A stretch of DNA of 64,000 bases. Source: Methanohalophilus halophilus. GTDB taxonomy: Archaea; Halobacteriota; Methanosarcinia; Methanosarcinales; Methanosarcinaceae. The notes beneath the pieces are model-generated. The model worked only from the letters and a program-made list of their open reading frames with translations. It did not search any database and had not been told where the DNA came from. Of the stretch, positions 1-6,981 are shown in pieces; positions within the stretch are counted from its first letter, which is position 1; every line of letters begins with the position of its first letter. A program made the position numbers and the translations under genes. Where the stretch lies: the NCBI RefSeq assembly GCF_001889405.1, contig NZ_CP017921.1, forward strand, positions 1,068,057-1,132,056, written 5' to 3'.

Positions 1-118
1 TTATTGTGTGGAAGGATCCCTTGCTGATCGTTACTTAATAGCAAAATCCATTGAACCATTATCCACTGTTGATATGGAAAAGATTGACGAGCTTATTGCA
101 GATCTGGAGGTGGCCTGA
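1..118 (+). CDS. C-terminal end of an RPA-like single-strand DNA-binding protein (partial)
   Basis: An open frame enters from the left edge and ends at TGA 116-118, giving the last 38 residues (ending ELIADLEVA). The next gene begins at the very next base, so the two are co-transcribed. The following gene is the archaeal RPA-associated protein, which in Methanosarcina-type archaea sits directly behind a replication protein A homologue with OB folds and a zinc finger. The assignment therefore rests mainly on the neighbour; the OB folds themselves are outside the window. An alternative is some other gene fused into this operon. Confidence 0.6.
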   Translation, partial: YCVEGSLADRYLIAKSIEPLSTVDMEKIDELIADLEVA

Positions 119-685
119 ATGTCTACCTATGTACGTGAAGTAGCAAAAAGAATGTTTGCAAAAGAATTTAGGAATTCGGATCTCTCATTCAGGGAAGGTG
201 ACGATGTTTATTCTCCCCAGTATCTGTTAACACCAACCGGGGCCAGGGTAAATCGCCTTTTTATTGTAGGGACTCTTATCGAGAAGGAAAATATAGGCAA
301 TGAAGCGGAATACTGGAGAGGTCGGGTTACAGATCCTACAGGTACTTTCACAATATATGCAGGTCAGTATCAACCGGAAGCAGCACAACTGTTGTCAGAA
401 TGTGAAACTCCCGCATTTGTAGCTGTTGCAGGCAAACCCAGTGTTTATGAAACTCCTGATGGGGACACTATTACTTCCATAAGACCTGAATCCATAAGCA
501 TAGTTGATGGTAACACACGGGATATGTGGGTTGTTGATACTGCCATTCAGACAATTAATAGATTACATGATCTGGATGGTTCGGATACATATGTTATTCG
601 TGCTAAAGAACATTACAATACCGATAAGGGAAGTTATTCATCCATGGTACTGGATGCTTTGAAATCCCTGAAAGAACAGATTTGA
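119..685 (+). CDS. RPA-associated OB-fold protein (COG3390 family)
   Basis: A 188-residue protein with an N-terminal OB-fold-like segment (about residues 40-125, including FIVGTLIEKENIG and WRGRVTDPTGTF, typical of RPA32-like folds) and a helical C-terminal tail. Proteins of this family are encoded next to archaeal replication protein A and are thought to act with it on single-stranded DNA during replication, repair or recombination. It starts with ATG immediately after the stop of the upstream RPA gene, so translation is probably coupled. I see no catalytic motif. The family is clear; the precise partner role is inference from the operon. Confidence 0.8.
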   Translation: MSTYVREVAKRMFAKEFRNSDLSFREGDDVYSPQYLLTPTGARVNRLFIVGTLIEKENIGNEAEYWRGRVTDPTGTFTIYAGQYQPEAAQLLSECETPAFVAVAGKPSVYETPDGDTITSIRPESISIVDGNTRDMWVVDTAIQTINRLHDLDGSDTYVIRAKEHYNTDKGSYSSMVLDALKSLKEQI

Positions 686-761
686 TGTGTGTGCTTCATG
701 CACACCTTTTTTTGCATAAGTATAATAAATGAGTAAATCTATTTTAATTCAGGTGATATTT

Positions 762-995
762 GTGAAAACTTATCTGTTGGTGTGGTTTAACAGTGAAGGT
801 GCAAGTCCCTCAGAAGTTAACCGTCGCCTTCTGTCTCTGGGGTTTAAACCAATTCAGGGATATTATGACTATGTCTATGAATGGGGCAATAATGTTCATG
901 TTGAGGAAATCCTCCAGTTTGGAGATAAAGTACACCTGAGCCTGAATGAGCTTGGAGTTATATTTAAAATAGAAACGATTGATGGGAAAAAGTAA
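762..995 (+). CDS. Conserved small archaeal protein of unknown function, 77 aa
   Basis: I do not recognise this protein. The frame is open from ATG 729, but I chose GTG 762 because an AGGTGAT Shine-Dalgarno-like sequence lies at 751-757 and the first 11 residues of the longer form are not needed for a compact alpha/beta domain. It is aromatic-rich (GYYDYVYEWGNN in the middle) with alternating charged and hydrophobic segments; there is no cysteine motif, signal peptide or membrane segment. It follows the RPA operon after 76 bases and may have its own promoter (TATA-like bases at 719-729). It converges on the phosphodiesterase gene with only 5 bases between them. Confidence 0.55.
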   Translation: MKTYLLVWFNSEGASPSEVNRRLLSLGFKPIQGYYDYVYEWGNNVHVEEILQFGDKVHLSLNELGVIFKIETIDGKK

Positions 996-1000
996 ACGTA

Positions 1001-1534
1001 TTAATTGTCCGCTTTTTCGAGTTCTCTTGAAAATCCGACAAATCCACAGGATTTTCCTTTTATTTCTATAAATCTTGCTTTTACTTCACCTTTTTCAATA
1101 TTTAGTTCGGCGGCCATAGGGTCTGACATGCGTGGAGATGTCGGGGAGCCGGGACACAATACCAGTACATCTGTTTTTTCCAGGATTGGTCTGTGTATAT
1201 GGCCGAATATAAGCACATTAACACCCATTTCAAGGGCTTTGTAGCGCAGGGCAGTTGTATCATTTATTGATAGGGCGGCTTCGTGGACCACGCCTACACT
1301 TACGCCTCCAATATCTAGTTGCAGGGTTTCGGGAAGTATCTCTTTTAATTCGTATGTATCGGAATTTCCATATACTGATTTGAGTTTCCCCGTATCGTTG
1401 AAAGCCTTATAACATTCAAGTGTAGTAAAATCTCCGGCATGTATTACCATGTCATATCTGTCAATCAGGCCTTTCAACCCTGGAGGAATTTCTCCACTTT
1501 TGAGATGTGTATCTGAAATAACAAGTACCTTCAT
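1001..1534 (-). CDS. MJ0936/YfcE-type metallophosphoesterase
   Basis: A 177-residue calcineurin-like phosphodiesterase. The metal-binding motifs appear in order: SDTH (residues 7-10), HAGD (32-35), GNSD (56-59, a variant of GNHD), VVHE and GHIH (about 111-114). Family members hydrolyse phosphodiesters in a Mn/Ni-dependent way and are cytosolic. Histidine is replaced by serine in the GNHD motif, as in many YfcE/MJ0936 members. It is the last gene of a leftward three-gene operon, 9 bases after the regulator ending at 1544, suggesting that the two winged-helix proteins and this enzyme serve one process. The natural substrate is unknown. Confidence 0.85.
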   Translation of the reverse strand: MKVLVISDTHLKSGEIPPGLKGLIDRYDMVIHAGDFTTLECYKAFNDTGKLKSVYGNSDTYELKEILPETLQLDIGGVSVGVVHEAALSINDTTALRYKALEMGVNVLIFGHIHRPILEKTDVLVLCPGSPTSPRMSDPMAAELNIEKGEVKARFIEIKGKSCGFVGFSRELEKADN

Positions 1535-1543
1535 GTTTTTACC

Positions 1544-2332
1544 TTAATGAATACTCAGGTCTACAAGTTCGTATTCCAGGTTTTCCATTTCAAGTTTACT
1601 CATTATAGTGGGTACCTGCTCATCGATTGCAAGCACAAGGGATGAAAGTCCATGGAATGCAGCTTCTACGACCGATTCCTTGGCCCCATACATAACATCG
1701 GGTTGACTTCCAATTTTTTTGAGTGCCACGAGTGATTCAACTCCAATCACCGCTATATAGTCCTTTGATTCGGTGAGTTTTTTCAATCGTTCCAAATCTA
1801 CATTTCTGGACCCCTGCCTTTCACTGCGGGGAATCTTGCAGACTGTAATACTTGCTGTTTCCAGATCGATCATCCCGGTCAGGTTGGTGACACCTACATC
1901 TTCTCCTTTTCCTGCATCAGATACGGTGACACCCCGGGCATCTGCTTCTTCTTTAGTGTCAACATATAGCAAACCGTTTCTCATATGAAGATAGACATCC
2001 TCGCCTTTATCCAGATTTTCATCGGCAATAGCAGTCCAGGTAGATACATGGCTTATAATATCACTCATTACGAATTTGGCATATCTTTTCATGTCAGCAG
2101 CATTTTCCAGAACCCATTCTACTCCATTTTTTGTAATTCTGTAACGTACCCTTCCGTCAGAATAAATGTATCCTTCTGATGTAAGTTCCTTTATATATTC
2201 TGAGACTGCCTGAGGAGTCACTCCGACTTTTTCTGCTATTTCTTTCTGTCTGACATTGGGTTGATGGGCGGCAACTTCGATAAGTATCTGGAATTTGGTA
2301 ATGCCGCTTTTACTCTGGAGAATGTCAATCAT
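1544..2332 (-). CDS. Winged-helix transcriptional regulator, COG1497-like, 262 aa
   Basis: The N-terminus (about residues 8-70) is a MarR-like winged helix with the recognition helix around EIAEKVGVTPQAVSEYIKEL, followed by a wing. Residues 70-262 form a larger domain that includes a stretch (about 150-260) reminiscent of a ligand- or nucleotide-binding alpha/beta fold. Proteins of this type occur widely in archaea as predicted regulators with unknown ligands. Its start ATG overlaps the stop of the upstream 169-aa regulator by four bases (ATGA at 2329-2332), so the two are translationally coupled. The target genes cannot be told from the sequence; autoregulation of the operon is the simplest guess. 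Confidence 0.75.
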   Translation of the reverse strand: MIDILQSKSGITKFQILIEVAAHQPNVRQKEIAEKVGVTPQAVSEYIKELTSEGYIYSDGRVRYRITKNGVEWVLENAADMKRYAKFVMSDIISHVSTWTAIADENLDKGEDVYLHMRNGLLYVDTKEEADARGVTVSDAGKGEDVGVTNLTGMIDLETASITVCKIPRSERQGSRNVDLERLKKLTESKDYIAVIGVESLVALKKIGSQPDVMYGAKESVVEAAFHGLSSLVLAIDEQVPTIMSKLEMENLEYELVDLSIH

Positions 2333-2838
2333 TTCTTTTCCTCATTTATTTTCAATCTCTGGCCCATAACCGTTAACTTATTTGCTCTTCTGGCAAGGGA
2401 TCTTATGTATAATGCACTTCTGTTGAGCTTACGTGTAAGAGCACTCATAGAATGGTTGCCACTTTCTACTTCCTTTTCAAGTTCTCCTATCAGATCTTTT
2501 ATTTCTTCGTAAGGAGTGAATGTTAAAGTAATTATTTCACTGAGGTCGTCAAAAGAACACTGGAAATTCGCCTGTACTTTTGAATACGATGAGTGATATT
2601 CCTTATCCGGTTTCTCTCCAGGTTTGGGCATGCGCCACTGGCTTTCCAGTAACCCGCATTTCTGGAGTATATCGATACTTTCCTCTGTGTCAATTCCCAT
2701 TTTTTCGTCAAGCTGGCCTTTTGTCATCCACTCTGAACTGAGTGCATTGAAGACATGTTTATGCTCCTTTGACCTGAATGTTTGTAAGAGGGGTACCATT
2801 TCAGATGGGTCGTTTATTATTCGGGTTCTCCTGGGCAT
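2329..2838 (-). CDS. Predicted winged-helix regulator, 169 aa
   Basis: The first gene of the leftward operon. I use ATG 2838, 7 bases after a GAGG motif, rather than the GTG just before it. Residues 15-75 look like an HTH domain (FNALSSEWMTKGQLDEKMG, then a region resembling a wing with MPKPGEKPDKEYHSSYSK), and residues 95-165 are predicted helical, ending in a basic segment (ALYIRSLARRANKL). This resembles archaeal COG4738-type regulators. The helical tail could be a dimerisation arm. It is separated by 180 bases from the divergent unknown gene at 3019, leaving room for two promoters. Function is not known. Confidence 0.65.
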   Translation of the reverse strand: MPRRTRIINDPSEMVPLLQTFRSKEHKHVFNALSSEWMTKGQLDEKMGIDTEESIDILQKCGLLESQWRMPKPGEKPDKEYHSSYSKVQANFQCSFDDLSEIITLTFTPYEEIKDLIGELEKEVESGNHSMSALTRKLNRSALYIRSLARRANKLTVMGQRLKINEEKK

Positions 2839-3018
2839 CACAAAACCTCATATGTAGGTTATTGATTCGATTAAGAAAAGGCTAATACAGCTATACTAAT
2901 ATGGTCTTAAGATTAATAAATGTGTTGTAGTATTGATATTGATAATTATCGCAGTTTTTCGTCATACATTTATACCGTTACATTTATTCAATCCTGTTAA
3001 CAATACTGTTCAGTTATT

Positions 3019-3624
3019 ATGACAGAGGCACTGTATTCTAAAATTTTCAGGTTGCTTGATAATCGACAACTTTCAATTAGTGGCATCACGAGAGACCTCA
3101 AATCAGAAGGTATTGATGAACATCGATTAATTATGACCGGTTATTTGAGGGCATTAAGAGATCTGAAAAAACTTGATGAAATAGAGGTGCCTCCATCAAA
3201 GACCTATAAACTTTCAGATAACGTTGAGAAAGAAGAAGATAATATTTATTCTCTTATAGGCCATCATCTGAAAGATGTTCCTGCATCCAAACGCATCTAT
3301 GTAGCAATCTATGTATTTTCTTATCTGTTGGAAAGGCCGGTTTTCAAGGCTGAGTTAAAATCAATGGGGTTTCATGAAAATACTATCATGGATGCAGTGC
3401 AACTGGGCAATCCTATAATAGAAGTACCTGAAAAAGATATTAGGCCTTTTCGCAATTCCATAACGCGAATCACAATACCTTCATTAGACCCAGCTTATGA
3501 GTTAAAAGTTGAAGATGATAGCTATCTTCAATATACTGGAATAGTTCTTTTACCGATACTCAAGGTTTTTGTAAATCTGGAAGGACTGGTTCCCAAGACA
3601 AAACAGCTGAAATTGACGATGTAA
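3019..3624 (+). CDS. Hypothetical protein with N-terminal winged helix, 201 aa
   Basis: I do not recognise the family. Residues 1-70 read like a winged-helix domain (LSISGITRDLKSEGIDEHRLIMTG as the helix-turn-helix part, then a basic linker). Residues 75-125 are helical, and the C-terminal third is mixed, with no cysteine or metal motif. A similar layout (DNA-binding head plus an unknown sensing tail) is common in archaeal regulators. It stands alone between a divergent regulator operon and the metal-transport cluster, with a TATA-like element near 2964-2972. It is about 210 bases upstream of the His-rich protein and might regulate it, but this is only a positional guess. Confidence 0.5.
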   Translation: MTEALYSKIFRLLDNRQLSISGITRDLKSEGIDEHRLIMTGYLRALRDLKKLDEIEVPPSKTYKLSDNVEKEEDNIYSLIGHHLKDVPASKRIYVAIYVFSYLLERPVFKAELKSMGFHENTIMDAVQLGNPIIEVPEKDIRPFRNSITRITIPSLDPAYELKVEDDSYLQYTGIVLLPILKVFVNLEGLVPKTKQLKLTM

Positions 3625-3723
3625 TTACTCGTCCAGTTTTTTTTATTGACGTCAATTATTGTTCATGCTGTCAGTTCTTAATTCTTAGTATATCTTGTGC
3701 ATTGACTTTTCAAAAATTTTATG

Positions 3724-3752
3724 TTACCCATTTAGATAACATGTATTACCCA
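3724..3752 (+). promoter_or_regulatory. Two direct TTACCCA repeats 22 bases apart upstream of the metal-uptake cluster
   Basis: TTACCCA occurs at 3724-3730 and again at 3746-3752, a spacing of 22 bases (about two helical turns), just upstream of the TATA-like element at 3767-3777. The first copy also lies inside an inverted repeat ATGTTA/TAACAT (3721-3726 and 3737-3742). This geometry suits a dimeric regulator binding one face of the DNA. Whether it binds anything is unknown. Confidence 0.3.
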
Positions 3753-3766
3753 AATCCTCGTTTTTT

Positions 3767-3777
3767 TATTATAATAT
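3767..3777 (+). promoter_or_regulatory. Probable TATA box of the His-rich protein / cbi cluster
   Basis: TTATTATAATA lies about 60-70 bases before the ATG at 3837. Transcription would start near 3800, leaving a leader that carries the AAAGGTGAT ribosome binding site at 3825-3833. A second AT-rich element at 3810-3820 is too close to the ATG to preserve that ribosome binding site. Confidence 0.45.
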
Positions 3778-3797
3778 TTTGTATCACCAAGAGTTGT

Positions 3798-3809
3798 AAA
3801 ACAAGTTTT
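3798..3809. promoter_or_regulatory. Palindrome at the predicted transcription start (candidate operator)
   Basis: AAAAC and GTTTT form an inverted repeat separated by two bases, placed where transcription from the TATA box at 3767 would begin. A repressor bound there would block initiation. No binding protein is identified. Confidence 0.25.
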
Positions 3810-3836
3810 GTTTAATATAACTCTAAAGGTGATTGT

Positions 3837-5000
3837 ATGAGATCTTTAAATAGAAAATATGGAATACTTTTTGTATCATTTTTATTTGTCGTCTTGACAT
3901 GTTTGACCGCAACGGCTCACGAATCTCACTCCGATGCTCCTCATGCCCTTGCTGAGATTGAAGAGCATGCCGGAGAACTTGTTGAACTTTCCGATACTCT
4001 GCATGTTGATTCTGCGCAGATTGCAGACGATGAATCACTGGATGAAGACCTGCGTGCCACTGCTGAATCTGTTCATCTTTCCACCCATGATATGAAGCAT
4101 ATCGGTGAACATATTCTCTCCCATGTGGAAACCCTCGAGGGTCTGTACTCCGACTCTGAAAACAATGCAGATGAAATAAATTCCGAGATTGCAGCCATTG
4201 AATCTGAAATAGATGAACTTAAGGAAATAGTCAATTCCAATGCTGATGCTGTACACACTGTTGAATCCAATACTCCCGCTTCCCATCAGGAATATGCTGA
4301 ATCCCTTCATGAAAATTTCCATGAGGTTGGGCACATCGGCACCCATCTTGTAAAATACACGGATGAACTTGGAGGGGAAGATTCCCATGTATCTGACCAT
4401 GATAGCTCAAATGCATTGATGGAAATCGAAGAGCATGCCGGTGAACTTGTAGAACTTTCCGATACTCTGCATGTTGATTCTGCGCAGATTGCAGACGATG
4501 AATCACTGGATGAAGACCTGCGTGCCACTGCTGAATCTGTTCATCTTTCCACCCATGATATGAAGCATATCGGTGAACATATTCTCTCCCATGTGGAAAC
4601 CCTCGAGGGTCTGTACTCCGACTCTGAAAACAATGCAGATGAAATAAATTCCGAGATTGCAGCCATTGAATCTGAAATAGATGAACTTAAGGAAATAGTC
4701 AATTCCAATGCTGATGCTGTACACACTGTTGAATCCAATACTCCCGCTTCCCATCAGGAATATGCTGAATCCCTTCACGAAAATTTCCATGAGGTTGGAC
4801 ACATCGGCACCCATCTTGTAAAATATACGGATGAACTTGGGGCAAGTATGACAACAGAAGATTCTACAACCTCTGTTGATGCAGCTAATGAAGAACAAAG
4901 AGAACAGGAACCTTCCGCCACATCCAACCAGGCACCTGGTTTTGGAATTTTGATGGCAGTATGTGGACTGCTTGCTGTAGGTTACTTAAAGAGACAGTAA
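3837..5000 (+). CDS. Secreted histidine-rich protein with two 156-aa repeats and a PGF-CTERM-like anchor
   Basis: A 387-residue protein. Residues 1-28 form a signal peptide (hydrophobic core VSFLFVVLTCLTATA), leaving a mature N-terminus that starts HESHSD. Two tandem repeats follow (about residues 37-192 and 193-335), each acidic, helical and with histidines spaced like a metal-binding helical bundle (for example HDMKHIGEHILSH and HENFHEVGHIGTH). After a Ser/Thr/Glu-rich linker the protein ends with PGFGILMAVCGLLAVGYLKR, which matches the archaeal PGF-CTERM pattern for archaeosortase processing and lipid anchoring. It is 77 bases upstream of cbiM and in the same direction, so a role in binding cobalt or nickel outside the cell is plausible. 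I know no characterised homologue. Confidence 0.75.
   Translation: MRSLNRKYGILFVSFLFVVLTCLTATAHESHSDAPHALAEIEEHAGELVELSDTLHVDSAQIADDESLDEDLRATAESVHLSTHDMKHIGEHILSHVETLEGLYSDSENNADEINSEIAAIESEIDELKEIVNSNADAVHTVESNTPASHQEYAESLHENFHEVGHIGTHLVKYTDELGGEDSHVSDHDSSNALMEIEEHAGELVELSDTLHVDSAQIADDESLDEDLRATAESVHLSTHDMKHIGEHILSHVETLEGLYSDSENNADEINSEIAAIESEIDELKEIVNSNADAVHTVESNTPASHQEYAESLHENFHEVGHIGTHLVKYTDELGASMTTEDSTTSVDAANEEQREQEPSATSNQAPGFGILMAVCGLLAVGYLKRQ
3945..4412 (+). repeat. Tandem intragenic repeat, copy 1 (468 bp)
   Basis: This is the first copy of a 468-base in-frame tandem repeat. From 3984 to 4309 (326 bases) it is identical to copy 2 at 4452-4777. In contrast, the first 39 bases differ at ten positions, five of them silent third-position changes. 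Confidence 0.9.
4413..4841 (+). repeat. Tandem intragenic repeat, copy 2
   Basis: The second copy, shifted by exactly 468 bases (156 codons). It lacks the linker that ends copy 1 and leads into the C-terminal anchor region. The sharp change from a diverged edge to a perfectly identical core suggests gene conversion between the copies. Confidence 0.9.
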
Positions 5001-5015
5001 ACTTTCAGGAGGGTT

Positions 5016-5034
5016 ATAGGTATCTTTTACCTAT
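5016..5034 (+). terminator. Hairpin between the His-rich gene and cbiM
   Basis: ATAGGTA (5016-5022) pairs with TACCTAT (5028-5034) around a 5-base loop. It may attenuate or end the upstream transcript, or be an operator, since its half-sites resemble the TTACCCA repeats upstream of 3837. It is followed by only a short pyrimidine-rich run. Confidence 0.35.
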
Positions 5035-5077
5035 TCTCTCCTTCCAAATATATGTTGATTCAGGAGTGAACTAAATA

Positions 5078-5698
5078 ATGCATATATCAGATGGTATCCT
5101 CTCCACCACTGCCATAACCGGTGGCTGGGTTGTAACTATAGTCATAGCCATACTGTCTTTTTGGTGGAGGTATAGGGAAGTTGATGTGGTAGAAGAAATT
5201 CCTAAGTTTTCAGTAATGACAGCCGCATTTTTTGTTGCTTCTCTTATTCATATTCCCTTAGGGCCTACAAGTGTACATTTGATATTTAATGGCCTTGTAG
5301 GTGTGATTCTGGGTCCCCTGGCGTATGTGGCAATGTTGGTAGGTTTGACTTTACAGGCTTTCCTTTTCCAGCATGGCGGAGTCACAACCATTGGTGTCAA
5401 TACTATGAATGTTGGAATCCCTGCCCTGTTATGCTTTTACATTTTCAAAAAAGGGATAGATTATGGTTTTTCTGAAAAAATAATGGGAGGCATAAGTGGG
5501 GGCCTTGCAGTATTTTTTACAACAATCCTTCTCTCTATAAGTTTGTTGACTACAGGAGAGGAATTTTTAGGCGTAGCAGGAGTAGCAGCAGCAGCTCATG
5601 CCCCGGTAATGATTATTGAAGGAATCGTAACTGCTTCAGTAGTAACTTATCTGGCAAAAGTTAAACCTGAATTATTACCTGTTAAATTAAATAAGTGA
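5078..5698 (+). CDS. cbiM: ECF-type cobalt/nickel transporter, substrate-binding membrane subunit CbiM
   Basis: A 206-residue membrane protein that begins MHISDG, the family hallmark: the N-terminal Met-His segment inserts into the protein and ligates the metal. About six to seven hydrophobic segments follow, with the conserved GPTSVHLIFNGLVGVILGP and GGVTTIGVNTMNVGIPA loops carrying further conserved His and Asn residues. It takes up Co2+ or Ni2+ together with CbiQ and CbiO. The ribosome binding site AGGAG lies before the ATG. The metal cannot be decided from sequence alone; both are essential in a methanogen (cobamides; F430, CODH and hydrogenases). Confidence 0.93.
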   Translation: MHISDGILSTTAITGGWVVTIVIAILSFWWRYREVDVVEEIPKFSVMTAAFFVASLIHIPLGPTSVHLIFNGLVGVILGPLAYVAMLVGLTLQAFLFQHGGVTTIGVNTMNVGIPALLCFYIFKKGIDYGFSEKIMGGISGGLAVFFTTILLSISLLTTGEEFLGVAGVAAAAHAPVMIIEGIVTASVVTYLAKVKPELLPVKLNK

Positions 5699-5706
5699 GG
5701 AGTGTG

Positions 5707-6198
5707 ATGAAAATGAATTCTAGATTCAAGCAAATTATGTTTTTTGTATTGGTATTATCTTTAATATTAATGCCAGTAGCTTCAGCACATAGTGTCTTCA
5801 TGGATGTAATAGAAAAATCGGAGAGTAATATAAAGGTAAAGGCATATTACGGTGGTGGAGACCCTATGAAGGATGCAGAAATAAATGTGTACATTATTGG
5901 TGAAAACGGTGAATCACTTTACATTGAACAGGCAACCAGTGATGCAAATGGATTTTATTCCTTTATTCCTGAAGAGGGTGAGGACATGTACAAAGTAGTT
6001 GCTTCTGATTTTGGCCACAGGGCAGAAAAAGAGATAGATATAAGTAGTAAATCATCTACTCACTCGTCTTCCGGTACTTCTTCCAATCTGCCATTGTCTG
6101 CCAGCATTGTTGCTGGTTTTGGATATCTTGCAGGTATTGCTGGTGTAGGGATGATGATAAGTGCCAGAAGAATGAAGAAGAAATACGAAGAACAATAA
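5707..6198 (+). CDS. Small secreted/anchored accessory subunit of the Co/Ni transporter (NikL/CbiL-like)
   Basis: A 163-residue protein with a signal peptide ending ...MPVASA, an extracytoplasmic beta-sandwich-like domain (residues 30-115, with GGGDPMKDAEINVYI and DANGFYSFIPEEGEDMYKVV, resembling carboxypeptidase-regulatory/DUF4198-like folds), a Ser/Thr linker and a C-terminal transmembrane helix with a basic tail. After cleavage the mature protein starts with AHSVFMD or HSVFMD, placing a histidine at the N-terminus. It fits the accessory components seen beside CbiM/NikM. Start choice: GAGGAG at 5697-5702 supports ATG 5707 or ATG 5713. It overlaps the end of cbiM's ribosome-binding region and precedes cbiQ by 21 bases. 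Confidence 0.75.
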   Translation: MKMNSRFKQIMFFVLVLSLILMPVASAHSVFMDVIEKSESNIKVKAYYGGGDPMKDAEINVYIIGENGESLYIEQATSDANGFYSFIPEEGEDMYKVVASDFGHRAEKEIDISSKSSTHSSSGTSSNLPLSASIVAGFGYLAGIAGVGMMISARRMKKKYEEQ

Positions 6199-6219
6199 TT
6201 GAAGTGTGGGTGTACTGGA

Positions 6220-6981
6220 ATGAATTATCCAAGGGTTGATGAGTATTCTGGAATAGAATCAATAGTACACAATTTTGACCCAAGGGCCAAGATAATTACA
6301 TTTACAACCCTTATTTTTTCCTTTGTTTTTATTGAAAATATTCCGTTGGCAATATTAGCTATATTCTTTTCCGTTGTTCTGGTCTCAATATCAAAGTTGC
6401 CAACAGAATTCGTATATCAACATTTGAAGTATCCCGTTTTATTTCTGTTTTCTATTTTTCTTGTAATGGCTTTTACAATGAAAGGAAACGATATCCTTAA
6501 TTTGCCTTTCTTAGATTTAACTATAGAGGGGATATATCTGGGATTCCTGATATTTCTCAGAGGTGTTGCAGCTTTATTACTTGCATTTTTGATATTTTCT
6601 ACAAGCAGGTTTGATGCAATAATCAAAGCTATTTATATGCTGAAAATCCCCAATATTTTTGTCCAGATGATTGCTTTTTCTTATCGGTATATATTTGTAA
6701 TTATTGATGAATTCCAGAATATGAAAAAGGCACTCTCATCGAAAGGGTTTGTCTTTGGGTTCAATCAATATAGTTTATCTTTAATAGGAAATATGATTGG
6801 AGGATTGCTTATAAGGAGCTATGAACGGGGAGATCGAGTTCACAGTTCCATGGTTTCCAAAGGTTATGGCGGTGCTCAACAACTGTTTTTTGAATATAAC
6901 ATGAAGGCAAAGGATTATTTTATGGGCACCTCATTTATTATAATAGCTCTCTTATTCCATATTTATCCGGTGATTCTATGA
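6220..6981 (+). CDS. cbiQ: ECF transporter transmembrane subunit CbiQ
   Basis: A 253-residue integral membrane protein with about five to six transmembrane helices and the cytoplasmic coupling region near residues 190-225 (SYERGDRVHSSMVSKGYGG, which contains the conserved ERG and MVSRGY-type motifs that contact the ATPase). It couples CbiO to CbiM. I chose ATG 6220 over TTG 6199 because a GGTG motif lies about 8 bases before it and residues MNYPRVDEYSG start like other CbiQ proteins. Its stop overlaps the start of cbiO by four bases (ATGA at 6978-6981). Confidence 0.9.
   Translation: MNYPRVDEYSGIESIVHNFDPRAKIITFTTLIFSFVFIENIPLAILAIFFSVVLVSISKLPTEFVYQHLKYPVLFLFSIFLVMAFTMKGNDILNLPFLDLTIEGIYLGFLIFLRGVAALLLAFLIFSTSRFDAIIKAIYMLKIPNIFVQMIAFSYRYIFVIIDEFQNMKKALSSKGFVFGFNQYSLSLIGNMIGGLLIRSYERGDRVHSSMVSKGYGGAQQLFFEYNMKAKDYFMGTSFIIIALLFHIYPVIL

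Noticed and set aside
4035..4898. Long minus-strand open frames opposite the His-rich repeat gene, present twice
   Set aside because: They are duplicated only because the sense gene is duplicated; they lack ribosome binding sites and their composition is that of an antisense shadow.
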